Below are positions 1 through 9,252 of a DNA stretch of 64,000 bases, piece by piece. Position 1 is the stretch's first letter, and each line of letters starts with the position of its first letter. The stretch is from Flavobacterium okayamense (GTDB lineage Bacteria; Bacteroidota; Bacteroidia; Flavobacteriales; Flavobacteriaceae): contig NZ_AP024749.1 in assembly GCF_019702945.1 (NCBI RefSeq), positions 372,001 to 436,000 on the forward strand, given 5' to 3'. The notes below the pieces were generated by a model that had not been told where the DNA came from, did not search any database, and worked only from the letters and a program-made list of their open reading frames with translations. A program made the translations under genes and the position numbers.

Positions 1-504
1 AAGGTTATAAAAAACGTATTCAATACTAGAGAAAACTATTTAACCTTAAATATTGGAAAAAGAGAGAATATTAAAACCGATATGGGGGTGATTAACGACA
101 AAGGGATTGTTGGTATTATTGAAAAAACTTCTAATAATTACGCAACAGTCTTGAGTGTATTAAACACCAAGTCTAGAATCAATGCTAAGATTAAAAACTC
201 AAATCATTTTGGAACTTTAGTTTGGGACGGAAAAAATGTTGGCTACGTTCAGTTAATAGATGTTCCTCGATTAGCTTCGCTACATAAAGGGGATTCAATT
301 GTAACGGGTTCTGAATCGGAAATTTTTCCAGAGAACATACCGATTGGAAAAGTAGATAAAGTTTTTGTTGATAATAAAACTAATTATTACACCATTAACG
401 TTAGATTGTTTAATGATATGACTTCTCTAGGATACGTCTACATTATTAACAATAAATTGAAGGAAGAAAAAAAGAAATTAGAAAACGAAACCATTTCAAA
501 GTAG
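1..504 (+). CDS. mreC: Rod shape-determining protein MreC, C-terminal part
   Basis: MreC is an inner-membrane protein whose periplasmic beta-domain links the MreB/MreD/RodA/PBP2 elongation machinery. The reading frame is open from base 1 and starts outside the window, so only the last 167 residues are seen; the cytoplasmic tail, membrane helix and coiled coil are missing. The visible part has the family hallmark GIVGIIEKTSNNYATV near residue 35, the following beta-sandwich, and a Lys/Glu-rich tail. The internal ATG at 82 is not a start, because the frame continues upstream with MreC-like sequence. The mreD, PBP2 and RodA genes follow with almost no spacing, as in the standard mre operon, which makes the assignment firm. 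Confidence 0.93.
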   Translation, partial: KVIKNVFNTRENYLTLNIGKRENIKTDMGVINDKGIVGIIEKTSNNYATVLSVLNTKSRINAKIKNSNHFGTLVWDGKNVGYVQLIDVPRLASLHKGDSIVTGSESEIFPENIPIGKVDKVFVDNKTNYYTINVRLFNDMTSLGYVYIINNKLKEEKKKLENETISK

Positions 505-505
505 T

Positions 506-1009
506 TTGAATTCAACATTATTAAATATTTTCAGATTTTTAATTTTAATAATCTTACAAGTTTTAATATTCAACAATATTAATCTTTTTGGTTACTTAAA
601 TCCATATCCTTATATTTTATTCATTTTATTATTTCCAATAAATGGCAATAAAAGCTCGCTTTTATTTTTTAGTTTTCTTCTAGGTTTAATTTTAGATATG
701 TTTTCTAATTCTGGTGGAATTCATGCTGCTTCAGCAACTATACTTGCATTTGTTAGGCCAAGTTTATTTAAGTTTTCATTTGGTATAAGTTATGAATATC
801 AAACTATTAAAATTGTAGATAAAATCTCATCTGAACGAATTACTTTTTTAGTAACTTCAGTATTTATCCATCATTTTGTAATGTTTTCTTTAGAATACTT
901 TAGATTTTCATTAATTTTAAATGTTCTTCTTAAAACTTTACTTTCAACCTTTTTTACAGTAATAGTTTGTTTGATATTAATTTTCTTAATCAAGCCAAAT
1001 AAACGATGA
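506..1009 (+). CDS. mreD: Rod shape-determining protein MreD
   Basis: This is a 167-residue, very hydrophobic protein with about five to six predicted membrane helices, the size and character expected of MreD, the small membrane partner of MreC in the elongasome. Sequence conservation of MreD is low, so the call rests largely on its position between mreC and the PBP2 gene. The start used is a TTG at 506, one base after the mreC stop; no ATG lies close enough to serve. The stop overlaps the ATG of the next gene in an ATGA junction (1006-1009), which indicates translational coupling in one operon. Confidence 0.88.
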   Translation: MNSTLLNIFRFLILIILQVLIFNNINLFGYLNPYPYILFILLFPINGNKSSLLFFSFLLGLILDMFSNSGGIHAASATILAFVRPSLFKFSFGISYEYQTIKIVDKISSERITFLVTSVFIHHFVMFSLEYFRFSLILNVLLKTLLSTFFTVIVCLILIFLIKPNKR

Positions 1010-2922
1010 GAAAAATTCTTTTACCTGCTATCGTTATTTTAACCAGTTTATTATTAATTGGTAAGATTTTCTATTTGCAAGTAATAGATGAATCATTAAA
1101 ATTACAGTCTGAAAACAATGCTATTAAAAAGGTATTTGACTTCCCTGAAAGAGGATACATATACGACAGAAATGGAAAGCTTTTGGTAGCCAATCAACCT
1201 TCTTACGATATAATGGTTATCCCTAGGGAAATTAAAGATATTGATACTCTTGAATTTTGTAACTTATTAGGAATAACTAAAGAAACCTTTATTAAGAAAA
1301 TTGAAAAAGCAAAAGTTTATAGCCCAAGATTACCATCTGTTTTTCTTCCACAATTAAACAAGAAAGAATATGCAGCCTTTCAAGAAAAAGAAAGAAAATT
1401 TGAGGGTTTTTATACGCAAAAAAGAGCTTTACGTGACTATCAAGTTGATTACGGTGCTAATATTTTTGGTTTCATTGCACAAGTAAACAATCATGAAATC
1501 GAAACCAACCCTTACTACAATAGTGGTGATTTAATAGGAAAACAAGGCGTTGAAAAACAATATGAAGAAATATTAAGAGGAATAAAAGGTGTAAAATATT
1601 TACTACGCGACAAGCATAATAAAATTATAGGCCCATATAAAGAAGGCAAATATGACACTATCTCTCAACAAGGAAAGGATTTAGTTCTAACTATTGACGC
1701 TGAATTACAAAAATACGGAACGGAGTTAATGGTTAATAAACGTGGTGGTATTGTTGCAATTGAACCTAGCAGTGGTGAAATTTTAGCCTTAGTTTCTGCT
1801 CCAACTTATGACCCGGCTCTTTTAGTAGGTAGGAAAAGGTCTGCAAACTATACGCAATTATATTATGACTCCATTGCCAAACCTTTGTATGACAGAGGCC
1901 TTTTAGCACAATATCCTCCTGGTTCACCATTTAAAATTGTTACTGGGTTAATTGGATTACAAGAAGAAGTAATTAATGAAGAAACAGGTTTTGTTTGCCA
2001 TCATGGTTTTTATTATGGTCGCGGAGCATTCATGAAATGTCACGATTCTGGAGTTTCTAAATTAAACAATGGAATCTATCAATCATGTAATACTTATTTT
2101 GCGAATGTTTACAAGAAAACAATTGATAAATATAAAAACCCTAGTGAGAGTGTTGATATTTGGTCACAACATGTAAAAAGCTTTGGTTTGGGTCAATTCT
2201 TAGGAACAGATATGCCGATTGGAGCAAAAGGTTTAGTACCTGATTCTAAGACATATCAAAGAGCATATCCTAATGGTGGTTGGAGAAGTACAACAATTAT
2301 ATCAAATTCAATTGGGCAAGGTGAGGTTTTAACTACGCCTATTCAGTTAGCTAATATGATGGCTGCAGTTGCAAATAAAGGATTCTTTTACACACCACAC
2401 ATTGTCAAAAATATTAAAGGTGATACTATCGATAAAAAGTTTACAACTAAACATGTTGTAACAGTTAATAAAGATTATTTTGATCCAGTAATTAAAGGTT
2501 TGGCGGATGTTTACAATAAAGGTACCGCTTCTAGCTTAAAAGTCGACAGTCTACAAATTTGTGGAAAAACGGGTACTGCCGAAAATAAAATTCGAGTTGC
2601 AGGCAAAACATATCAACTAAAAGACCATTCAATATTTGTCGCTTTTGCTCCTGCAGAAAATCCTAAAATTGCCATTGCCGTTTTTGTTGAAAATGGTTAT
2701 TGGGGAAACCGATGGGCTGGCCCTATAGCAACTTTAATGGTTGAAAAATATATTAGAGGAAAAATTACTAGAAAAGATTTAGAAGACAGAATGTTAAATG
2801 GAAGCTTATTGGATGAATACAAAAAGATTGAAGATATTATATTCCAAAGAAACACTTCAGTGAATTTAGATAAACAAAATTCTGAAGCAACACTAACTAA
2901 TAAAGAGGAGGAAGTCAATTAA
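1006..2922 (+). CDS. mrdA: Penicillin-binding protein 2 (class B transpeptidase)
   Basis: This is the peptidoglycan DD-transpeptidase of the elongation complex, working with RodA. The 638 residues show an N-terminal membrane anchor (about 5-25), a dimerisation/pedestal domain (about 50-220) and a transpeptidase domain. The three active-site motifs are intact: S307-P-F-K310 (SxxK), S360-C-N362 (SxN) and K521-T-G523 (KTG). The Glu/Asn-rich tail after about residue 600 is poorly conserved. The gene overlaps mreD by 4 bases, and its stop shares one base with the rodA start, giving a tightly coupled mreC-mreD-mrdA-rodA order. Class B PBP identity is certain; the choice of PBP2 over PBP3 (FtsI) rests on the neighbours. 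Confidence 0.95.
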   Translation: MRKILLPAIVILTSLLLIGKIFYLQVIDESLKLQSENNAIKKVFDFPERGYIYDRNGKLLVANQPSYDIMVIPREIKDIDTLEFCNLLGITKETFIKKIEKAKVYSPRLPSVFLPQLNKKEYAAFQEKERKFEGFYTQKRALRDYQVDYGANIFGFIAQVNNHEIETNPYYNSGDLIGKQGVEKQYEEILRGIKGVKYLLRDKHNKIIGPYKEGKYDTISQQGKDLVLTIDAELQKYGTELMVNKRGGIVAIEPSSGEILALVSAPTYDPALLVGRKRSANYTQLYYDSIAKPLYDRGLLAQYPPGSPFKIVTGLIGLQEEVINEETGFVCHHGFYYGRGAFMKCHDSGVSKLNNGIYQSCNTYFANVYKKTIDKYKNPSESVDIWSQHVKSFGLGQFLGTDMPIGAKGLVPDSKTYQRAYPNGGWRSTTIISNSIGQGEVLTTPIQLANMMAAVANKGFFYTPHIVKNIKGDTIDKKFTTKHVVTVNKDYFDPVIKGLADVYNKGTASSLKVDSLQICGKTGTAENKIRVAGKTYQLKDHSIFVAFAPAENPKIAIAVFVENGYWGNRWAGPIATLMVEKYIRGKITRKDLEDRMLNGSLLDEYKKIEDIIFQRNTSVNLDKQNSEATLTNKEEEVN

Positions 2923-4178
2923 TGTTAAATCAAAGTGTAAAAAAAGGTATCGATTGGTTAACACTTTTTCTATATTTTACTTTAGTAATTATGGGCTGGT
3001 TTACTATTTATTCTGCTTCATTACCCTTAGAAGAAACTTCAGTTTTAGATTTAAGTCAAATTTACGGAAGGCAAATGCTTTTCATATTTTTAAGTATTCC
3101 TCTTATTTTTATTTTACTCTTTTTAGATGCTAAAATATTTGAAAGACTTTCATTCGTTTTTTATGGAATAGGTATTTTACTCCTCATGGGACTTTTCGTT
3201 TTTGGAGTTACAAAAAAAGGGCAAACTAATTGGTATCAATTTGGAGGGTTTGGATTTCAACCTTCAGAATTTGTTAAAACAGCTACCGCCTTATTATTAG
3301 CAAAGTACCTTAGCTTTTCACAGATAAACTTAAAAATATTTAAACATCAACTACTTGCTTTTGCAATTATTGGTTTACCTATACTCTTAATTTTAATGCA
3401 ACCCGATGCTGGTAGTGCAATGATTTTTTTATCATTAATCTTTGTACTGAATAGAGAGGGTTTACCTACTTGGTATATAATAGCGGGTATTTCAGCAATT
3501 GTACTTTTCATATTATCCTTAATATTTAACCCTCTTTACATTGGAATTGGATTTTTTGTAATAGCCTTAGTTCATTATTTTAATAATAAAAAGATTAGTC
3601 GAAATCCGTTTTTATATTTATTTGTAAGCTTACTAGTTTTTGGCTTTGTTTTTTCGGTAAGTTATGTTTACAACAACATACTAGAGCCACATCAAAAAGA
3701 TAGAATTGACGTATTATTAGGAGACAATGTTGATTTAAAAAACGAAGGTTATAATCTAAATCAATCTATGATTGCGATAGGTTCCGGTGGTTGGACAGGT
3801 AAAGGATATTTAGAAGGAACACAAACAAAAGGCGGTTTTGTACCAGAACAACACACCGATTATATTTTTACTACTGTTGGTGAAGAATGGGGATTTGTAG
3901 GTTCAACTTTAGTAATTCTTTTATTTGCTTCTTTATTTCTAAGAATACTTTACTTAGCAGAAAATCAAAAAACAAAATTTAGTAGAGTTTATGGTTATTG
4001 TGTCGCCACCTATTTATTTACTCACTTTTTTGTAAATATTGCTATGCTAGTCAAATTGTTTCCTACAATTGGAGTACCATTACCTTTCTTTTCCTATGGA
4101 GGATCAAGTTTATGGGCATTTACGATTATGCTTTTTATATTTATAAAACTTGATGCGAATAAAGTGAATGAATGGTAA
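2922..4178 (+). CDS. rodA: RodA peptidoglycan glycosyltransferase (SEDS family)
   Basis: RodA polymerises lipid II glycan strands during lateral wall growth in complex with PBP2. The 418 residues form about ten membrane helices with SEDS signatures: QPSEFVK (about 108-114), QPDAGSA (about 150-156), and the large periplasmic loop segment GYLEGTQ...EQHTDYIF, where the family's catalytic Asp lies upstream of IF. The end VPLPFFSYGGSS is the SEDS C-terminal motif. The start ATG shares one base with the PBP2 stop. A purine-rich GAGGAGG lies at 2905-2911, about ten bases upstream; it looks like a Shine-Dalgarno sequence but also encodes the Glu-rich PBP2 tail. The stop abuts the convergent nuclease gene with no spacer. 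Confidence 0.96.
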   Translation: MLNQSVKKGIDWLTLFLYFTLVIMGWFTIYSASLPLEETSVLDLSQIYGRQMLFIFLSIPLIFILLFLDAKIFERLSFVFYGIGILLLMGLFVFGVTKKGQTNWYQFGGFGFQPSEFVKTATALLLAKYLSFSQINLKIFKHQLLAFAIIGLPILLILMQPDAGSAMIFLSLIFVLNREGLPTWYIIAGISAIVLFILSLIFNPLYIGIGFFVIALVHYFNNKKISRNPFLYLFVSLLVFGFVFSVSYVYNNILEPHQKDRIDVLLGDNVDLKNEGYNLNQSMIAIGSGGWTGKGYLEGTQTKGGFVPEQHTDYIFTTVGEEWGFVGSTLVILLFASLFLRILYLAENQKTKFSRVYGYCVATYLFTHFFVNIAMLVKLFPTIGVPLPFFSYGGSSLWAFTIMLFIFIKLDANKVNEW

Positions 4179-4961
4179 TTAAAAACTCCAATCTTTATAA
4201 CTAGAATTAGATTCCAGTTGACTTTCCAAAGTATCTTCTAATTCTGGAAAAAAATCTAAACCAGTTATTTTTTCAATTGAATCTACCGAAACCACAAATT
4301 CATATAAAGGCTTATTAGAATCTTTATGCGGAACTAAAAAACCGATCATTCTAGTTCTATCGTTAGTCAATAAAACTTTATAAAAGTATTTTGGAACAGC
4401 TACATCTTCATACCCGATAGTTTCCAAATCACTCGATAACACTCCTGCTGTAACAACATATAACCCATCATATTTACCAGCCCAATATCTTACTTTTTGT
4501 TCTAGGCGGTTCCAAATACCACTATTGAACTTATACTTTTGAGGAGAAATGTTAGAAGTTAAAAAAGTCTCTTCAAATTCCTCATAACTAGCTCTTCTAT
4601 CTCCAGCTGGTAATAAATGACCTTTATTATAACCTGAGTTTTTAAAATTACGCCAATGCGCTGATCCAGTTATAACTTCATCATCCACTTCAAATAGAGG
4701 TCGTTTATAGTTTATGTACTTAATATCTTCTTTATCTAAATAGTAAGCTACCCACTCAGCTTGTTCAAACTCTTCCGCATAAGAAAGTGTATAAGTATTG
4801 TGTGTATAAACTGCATTGGTCGTATTAGTAGGTAAATAATTAAATTCACCTACAGTTTCATTACTAGAAAAACTAGAATCGTCTTCAACTATAATAACTT
4901 CTTTACAAGCAATTACAAATAGTAAAAAAACAAATAAAAGTAAAATCTTATTAAAATTCAT
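4179..4961 (-). CDS. DNA/RNA non-specific endonuclease, lipoprotein
   Basis: This is a predicted exported nuclease of the beta-beta-alpha-metal (Serratia NucA-like) family, probably degrading DNA and RNA in the periplasm or on the surface. The N-terminus has a lipoprotein signal ending VIAC, with lipidation expected at Cys19. The catalytic region has NKGHLLPAGD with His115, matching the family's DRGH motif with Lys replacing Arg, and NISPQ followed by Asn146 and IWNRLE, matching the metal-binding N...W..LE segment. The 260-residue length is normal. It is transcribed toward rodA and shares no operon with it. Substrate and role (nutrition or eDNA turnover) are inferred from the family only. Confidence 0.88.
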   Translation of the reverse strand: MNFNKILLLFVFLLFVIACKEVIIVEDDSSFSSNETVGEFNYLPTNTTNAVYTHNTYTLSYAEEFEQAEWVAYYLDKEDIKYINYKRPLFEVDDEVITGSAHWRNFKNSGYNKGHLLPAGDRRASYEEFEETFLTSNISPQKYKFNSGIWNRLEQKVRYWAGKYDGLYVVTAGVLSSDLETIGYEDVAVPKYFYKVLLTNDRTRMIGFLVPHKDSNKPLYEFVVSVDSIEKITGLDFFPELEDTLESQLESNSSYKDWSF

Positions 4962-5015
4962 TTAGGCATACAATTTGAGTGTGTATCTTTGTAAAATTAA
5001 TTAAAACAGTCTAAA

Positions 5016-5483
5016 ATGAAAACAAAATTTACTTTAATAACTGCTTTAGTATTGATGAATTTAGGATTTTCTCAAGAAGTAGTAAATGATTCAATAGCAA
5101 TTAAGGAAAAAGCTTTAAAAGAACAAAAACAACAGCTTAAAGAAGAAAAAGAAAGAGAGAAAAAAATAGAAAAGCTAGAAAAAGAAAAAGAAGCTGCCGA
5201 AAAAGAAAGAAAGAAAGCCGAAAAAGAAGCTAGCAAAGCCGAAAAAGAGCTTAAAAAAAGAAAAAAAGCAGACGATAATATAAAAAGCATCCACAATAAA
5301 ATAGATAAAAAAAGAAAAGATATCGAACAACATAAAAAGAAGCTTGCTAAACTAGAAAAGAAAGAAAAATTAAGTCCGGAAGAACAAATCAAATGGAATG
5401 AAAAAATCTTGAAAAAGGAAGAACAATTAAAAGATTTAGAAAAGGATTTAAGTAAAGCTGAAAAGAAACGCAGAAAATTATAA
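5016..5483 (+). CDS. Exported Lys/Glu-rich coiled-coil protein
   Basis: I do not recognise a named family. The 155 residues begin with a signal peptide (MKTKFTLITALVLMNLGFSQ). The rest is almost entirely charged, with Lys, Glu and Ala heptad-like stretches from about 30 to 150 that should form one long coiled coil. A TATCTTTG box at 4984-4991 resembles the Bacteroidetes -7 element 24 bases before the ATG, but I see no good TTG at the -33 position. The gene stands alone and ends at a strong hairpin terminator. The product is probably a periplasmic structural or spacer protein; no enzymatic motif is visible. A long opposite-strand frame over it is a composition artefact. Confidence 0.75.
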   Translation: MKTKFTLITALVLMNLGFSQEVVNDSIAIKEKALKEQKQQLKEEKEREKKIEKLEKEKEAAEKERKKAEKEASKAEKELKKRKKADDNIKSIHNKIDKKRKDIEQHKKKLAKLEKKEKLSPEEQIKWNEKILKKEEQLKDLEKDLSKAEKKRRKL

Positions 5484-5486
5484 TAT

Positions 5487-5519
5487 AAAAAAAGCCCTAT
5501 TTAAAATAGGGCTTTTTTT
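5487..5519. terminator. Bidirectional intrinsic terminator
   Basis: GCCCTATTT and AAATAGGGC form a GC-containing stem with A-tract and T-tract flanks, between the convergent coiled-coil gene and the ppiD-like gene. The U-tract exists on both strands. Confidence 0.9.
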
Positions 5520-5535
5520 ATATACTTAAAGTAAA

Positions 5536-7641
5536 TTATTTTACTCTATTATCTTCAATATCAGCTTTATCTTTTAAAGCTTGGAAAACTCTCATTTGAG
5601 CTGCATTTTGTTGTTGTTGCATTTCTTGAGCAGTTTGTGTTTTATAACTAGTTACTGCAGGTTCATTAACAACTTGCTTCGTTCTAATTTTATAAACTCC
5701 CATTGTGCCATCAATTAAATCAGAAGTTTTTCCAGCTTCTAAATTAAATGCAGTTCCAACAACTTTAGTTTCTCTACCAATATTTGGAATTACAGCAGTA
5801 CCTAAAGCAACATTAGAAGCTAAAATAACAGACCCTCCTGTTGATTTAGCAATATCTTCTAAAGTAGCAGCATTCATTTTCTCACGAATTTTTAATGCTT
5901 TTTTCTCGTTTCTTAAAATTGCACCCACAGACTCTCTTGCTACATCAATTGCTAATAAACCAGTTTCATTTTTGTTAGTAACTTTTGCAACAACAAATCC
6001 TTGAGGAACATCAAACCTTCTAACATCACCTACATTTGTATCGCTGTTAAAAGCCCACATTACAATTTGACGTTGTGCTCCTAAAGCACCAACGTACTCA
6101 TCAGTAGCTTTTAAATTTGTAACTGGAGAACTCGTTAAATTCTCAGCTTTAGCAGTTTCAGAAAAATCTTTTGAGCTAACAGTAGCTTCAAATTTACTTG
6201 CTTTAGTATAATTTGCATCAACAGTTGCCTCAGACGGTTCAACTTTTTGAGATATAGTAGCTAATAAAACAGATTCGTATTTTGCACTCACTTTAATTAC
6301 GTGGAAACCAAAATCAGTTTCAACTAAACCAATCGACCCAACTGGACTATCGAAAATAAAATCATTAAATTGAGGAACCATTTGTCCTGGCATAATGTTA
6401 TCGTATTCTCCACCTTTAGTTTTAGAACCCGGATCATCAGAGTTTTCTTCAGCTAACTTAGCAAAATCTGCAGGGTTTGCTTTTGCTTTACCTAACAATT
6501 CGTTTGCTAAAGCTTCAGCTTCTTCTTTTGTTCTTGTAGCAGTTGAACGAGCAGCATCTTTATAAGCAATTAAAATGTGACTTGCTTTAACACTTGCATT
6601 TGCCTTACGATCTAACATTCTAGATACGTTTTGACTACCATTAAAAGAGTAAGGGCCGAAAACTTCTCCTTGAGACAAGTTAAATAATTGCTCTTGGTAA
6701 TCTAAAGGCAATTCGCTTTTTGCTAAATAAATAGAATCGAACTTAACATCAGAATTTTTATTTACAAACTCGGCAACGTTTTCAGCTTTGATATCTTTGA
6801 AAGCTGGAATTGTATCATTTGAATTTGTTTTGTTATTAAACTCAACAATTCCAAACATAACTTTATCCATTGCTTTTTGCATTGCTCTTTCATCAGCTTC
6901 AGATGGCTTGTTTTCGAATAAAACAAACTCTAAACTTCTAGTGTTATCAGATTTGTAACGTTTAGGGTGTTTCTTCATGTAAGCAATAATTTCATCATCT
7001 GAAACTTTTACTTCATCATCATTAATTGTACTGTAAGGTACAGTTACATATTCAAAATCAACTTTTCTGTTATCTGAAACGTATTTAAATTTCCCTTCTG
7101 CTTGAGTTGTATAAACACCACCCTTAATCAAGTTGTAATACATTTGTTGAACAGATGTTTTTGCAACTTCATTCTCAAAACTTTTCCACTCATTCCAACG
7201 GTCTTGATTAGGATCATTTTGAATAGATTTCACAAACTCTCTAAATTTATTCTCATCAAACATTCCAGCTTCATTTAGAAACTGAGGGTTTTGAGAAAAA
7301 TACGGGTTTTTCTTTATTTCGTTGATTAATTGATCGTTTGCAATACCTAAACCAGCTTTTTCAATTTGCTCGCCTAAAATAATGTTGCGAATTTCTTGTT
7401 CCCAAACACTATTCATTGCTTGTGCATTTGTAGTATTTTGGTTTTGCTGTTCAAGTTGAGCAACCTTTTGCATAAATTGTTGCGCATCGATATCTGTACC
7501 ATTAACAGAACCAACATTGTTTGCATTTATACCAAAACTACCGTTTTGTACAACATCCCCAATAACAAACGCAAATAAACAGAATCCAATAACTCCAATT
7601 AATAATATTGAGCGCTGTCTAATTTTTCCTAAAACTGCCAT
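5536..7641 (-). CDS. ppiD: SurA/PpiD-like periplasmic peptidyl-prolyl isomerase
   Basis: This is a membrane-anchored periplasmic chaperone predicted to help fold exported and outer-membrane proteins. The 701 residues have a short cytoplasmic start, one membrane helix (about 11-30), a SurA_N-like helical chaperone region (about 40-200), a central parvulin rotamase domain (about 353-452, beginning ASHILIAY and ending FGFHVIKV) and a second, weaker parvulin-like region to about 600. That is the PpiD arrangement (single anchor plus PPIC) rather than soluble SurA. It is the last gene of the minus-strand run that starts at coaX, with about 98 bases separating it from the CorC-like gene. The family is certain; PpiD as ortholog name is inferred from architecture. 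Confidence 0.88.
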   Translation of the reverse strand: MAVLGKIRQRSILLIGVIGFCLFAFVIGDVVQNGSFGINANNVGSVNGTDIDAQQFMQKVAQLEQQNQNTTNAQAMNSVWEQEIRNIILGEQIEKAGLGIANDQLINEIKKNPYFSQNPQFLNEAGMFDENKFREFVKSIQNDPNQDRWNEWKSFENEVAKTSVQQMYYNLIKGGVYTTQAEGKFKYVSDNRKVDFEYVTVPYSTINDDEVKVSDDEIIAYMKKHPKRYKSDNTRSLEFVLFENKPSEADERAMQKAMDKVMFGIVEFNNKTNSNDTIPAFKDIKAENVAEFVNKNSDVKFDSIYLAKSELPLDYQEQLFNLSQGEVFGPYSFNGSQNVSRMLDRKANASVKASHILIAYKDAARSTATRTKEEAEALANELLGKAKANPADFAKLAEENSDDPGSKTKGGEYDNIMPGQMVPQFNDFIFDSPVGSIGLVETDFGFHVIKVSAKYESVLLATISQKVEPSEATVDANYTKASKFEATVSSKDFSETAKAENLTSSPVTNLKATDEYVGALGAQRQIVMWAFNSDTNVGDVRRFDVPQGFVVAKVTNKNETGLLAIDVARESVGAILRNEKKALKIREKMNAATLEDIAKSTGGSVILASNVALGTAVIPNIGRETKVVGTAFNLEAGKTSDLIDGTMGVYKIRTKQVVNEPAVTSYKTQTAQEMQQQQNAAQMRVFQALKDKADIEDNRVK

Positions 7642-7739
7642 TTTATATTAATTTACTTTTTTTCAGAGGGCGAAAATACAATTATCTATTCAATAATAAA
7701 ATAGATAAAATTAGAATTTCGCTATTTTTTTGTAAAATT

Positions 7740-9008
7740 TTATTGTTTTTCTTCTAGAATAGAAAGTTTTACCAATTCTATCTTTTTATTTGAAGCCGAA
7801 TGAATCGTAATCTCGAAGTTCTCTATTCTTATTTTTTCTTCATTTTGAGGAATTTCTTTAGTATGATATACAACAAACCCGCCCAAAGTACTATAAGAAT
7901 CTGTTTCTGGAATATCTAAATTATACTTTTCATTTATAAATTCAACATCTAGTCGCGCTGAAAATAAATATGAATTTTCATCTAATTTTTCATCAATTAG
8001 CTCTTCATCTAAATCATGCTCATCTTCTATTTCTCCAAACAATTCTTCAATAATATCTTCCACCGTAACAATACCCGATGTCCCACCATATTCATCGAGA
8101 ATTACAGCCATACTTTTACGCTTTTTGGTTAGAATATCGAGCAAATCTTTAATGTAAATAGTTTCAGGAACATACTCAATAGGAATCATTACTGATTTAA
8201 TTGTTTTTGGTTTTTTAAACAATTCAAACGAATGTACATAACCTAAAACTTCGTCAACTGAATTTTGATAAACTACAATTTTAGAATAACCTGTACTAAT
8301 AAACAATTCGCGGAGTTCTTGAACTGAATCTAAAATATCGACACCTGAAATTTCAGTTCTTGGCGTCATAATATCTCTTGCTTTCAAATCTGAAAACTCA
8401 AGTGCATTTTGAAAAATTTGAATTTCTGAATCAATTTCATCTTCATCAGAAACACCATTCATTTGCTCGGAAATAAAATTACCTAACTCTACTTTACTAA
8501 AATAATCTTGAACTTGATCACCTTCAGTTTTGAAAAATTTAATCAAAATAAAATCAGAAATCCAAATAATAAATCTAGAAACCCAATAAAATAATTGATA
8601 AAATACGTAAGCTGGAACAGCAAAAATCTTTACAAAACTATTAGCATAAATTTGAAAGAATACTTTAGGTAAAAATTCAGCTGTTATTAAAATAATTAAA
8701 GTTGATATTATAGTTTGGAGCATTAAACTTGCAAAAGATGTTAGTTCAAAATTGAAAGATTCAATCCATTGCATTATCATCTCTCCCGAAAAGATACCAT
8801 AAACAACTAAAACCACGTTATTACCCACAAGCATTGCAGTAATAAACTGTGATGGTTTTTCAATTAACCGAGATAAAATTTTAGCATTAAAATTGTCTTG
8901 CTTTTTTTCGATAGAAAGATATACTTTGTTTGAAGAAACATATGCAATCTCCATTCCTGAAAAGAAAGCTGAAAGAAGTAAACAAATGAGTATGACGGCT
9001 ATGTCCAT
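7740..9008 (-). CDS. CNNM/CBS/CorC-domain membrane protein
   Basis: The 422 residues start with a DUF21/CNNM membrane domain (about 1-190, four hydrophobic segments), followed by a CBS pair (about 205-330, with RDIMTPRTEI and VILDEYGGTSGIVT) and a C-terminal CorC_HlyC domain (about 340-420). Such proteins are linked to Mg2+/Co2+ transport or tolerance; the older label 'hemolysin' is misleading. It is a paralog of GldE in this window, with the same domain order and the same DEYGGTSG motif. The neighbours here are lptC and ppiD rather than gldD, so it should not be called GldE. The substrate cannot be told from sequence. Confidence 0.88.
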   Translation of the reverse strand: MDIAVILICLLLSAFFSGMEIAYVSSNKVYLSIEKKQDNFNAKILSRLIEKPSQFITAMLVGNNVVLVVYGIFSGEMIMQWIESFNFELTSFASLMLQTIISTLIILITAEFLPKVFFQIYANSFVKIFAVPAYVFYQLFYWVSRFIIWISDFILIKFFKTEGDQVQDYFSKVELGNFISEQMNGVSDEDEIDSEIQIFQNALEFSDLKARDIMTPRTEISGVDILDSVQELRELFISTGYSKIVVYQNSVDEVLGYVHSFELFKKPKTIKSVMIPIEYVPETIYIKDLLDILTKKRKSMAVILDEYGGTSGIVTVEDIIEELFGEIEDEHDLDEELIDEKLDENSYLFSARLDVEFINEKYNLDIPETDSYSTLGGFVVYHTKEIPQNEEKIRIENFEITIHSASNKKIELVKLSILEEKQ

Positions 9009-9014
9009 TTGTAA

Positions 9015-9200
9015 TTAACGCTTGGGATTTTGATGCTTATTGTAAAAATGCCTTCTAAAAAAAAACATACCAATTGCCACCAAAGCAATTATGACACTAA
9101 GCCAATAGTTTTCGCCATTCAATGCTTTAGTGTAAGCATCATAAATAAAAAATCCAGCAAAGACTAAATACATATACTGAACTATCTTTAAATAAGTCAT
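9015..9200 (-). CDS. Small two-helix membrane protein
   Basis: This 61-residue protein is not assigned to a named family. It shows two hydrophobic helices (about 8-22 and 33-50) joined by a short polar loop and ends in a basic tail (RRHFYNKHQNPKR), suggesting both termini are cytoplasmic. It sits six bases upstream of the CNNM/CorC gene and about fifty bases after lptC in the same direction, so it is probably co-transcribed. The frame, ATG start and packed position support a real gene. No function is inferred. Confidence 0.65.
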   Translation of the reverse strand: MTYLKIVQYMYLVFAGFFIYDAYTKALNGENYWLSVIIALVAIGMFFFRRHFYNKHQNPKR

Positions 9201-9252
9201 AATTAAAAACTTGTTTTCTCAAAAGTAGTAAAAAAAAGTAAATTGGAAAGAT

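Noticed and set aside
82..504. Treating the Met at 82 as the start of mreC
   Set aside because: The frame is open to base 1 and the upstream residues are MreC-like; the gene is cut by the window edge.
2905..2911. Strong Shine-Dalgarno sequence before rodA
   Set aside because: The GAGGAGG is part of the Glu codons of PBP2, and other genes in the window lack such sites, so it is probably coincidental.
5072..5392. Long open frame on the minus strand opposite the coiled-coil gene
   Set aside because: Its Ser/Phe/Leu composition is the mirror of the Lys/Glu codons on the other strand; no start context or family resemblance.
7740..9008. Calling the CNNM/CorC protein a second GldE or a hemolysin
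   Set aside because: Same domain order as GldE but wrong neighbourhood; the hemolysin label is historical and no toxin feature is visible.
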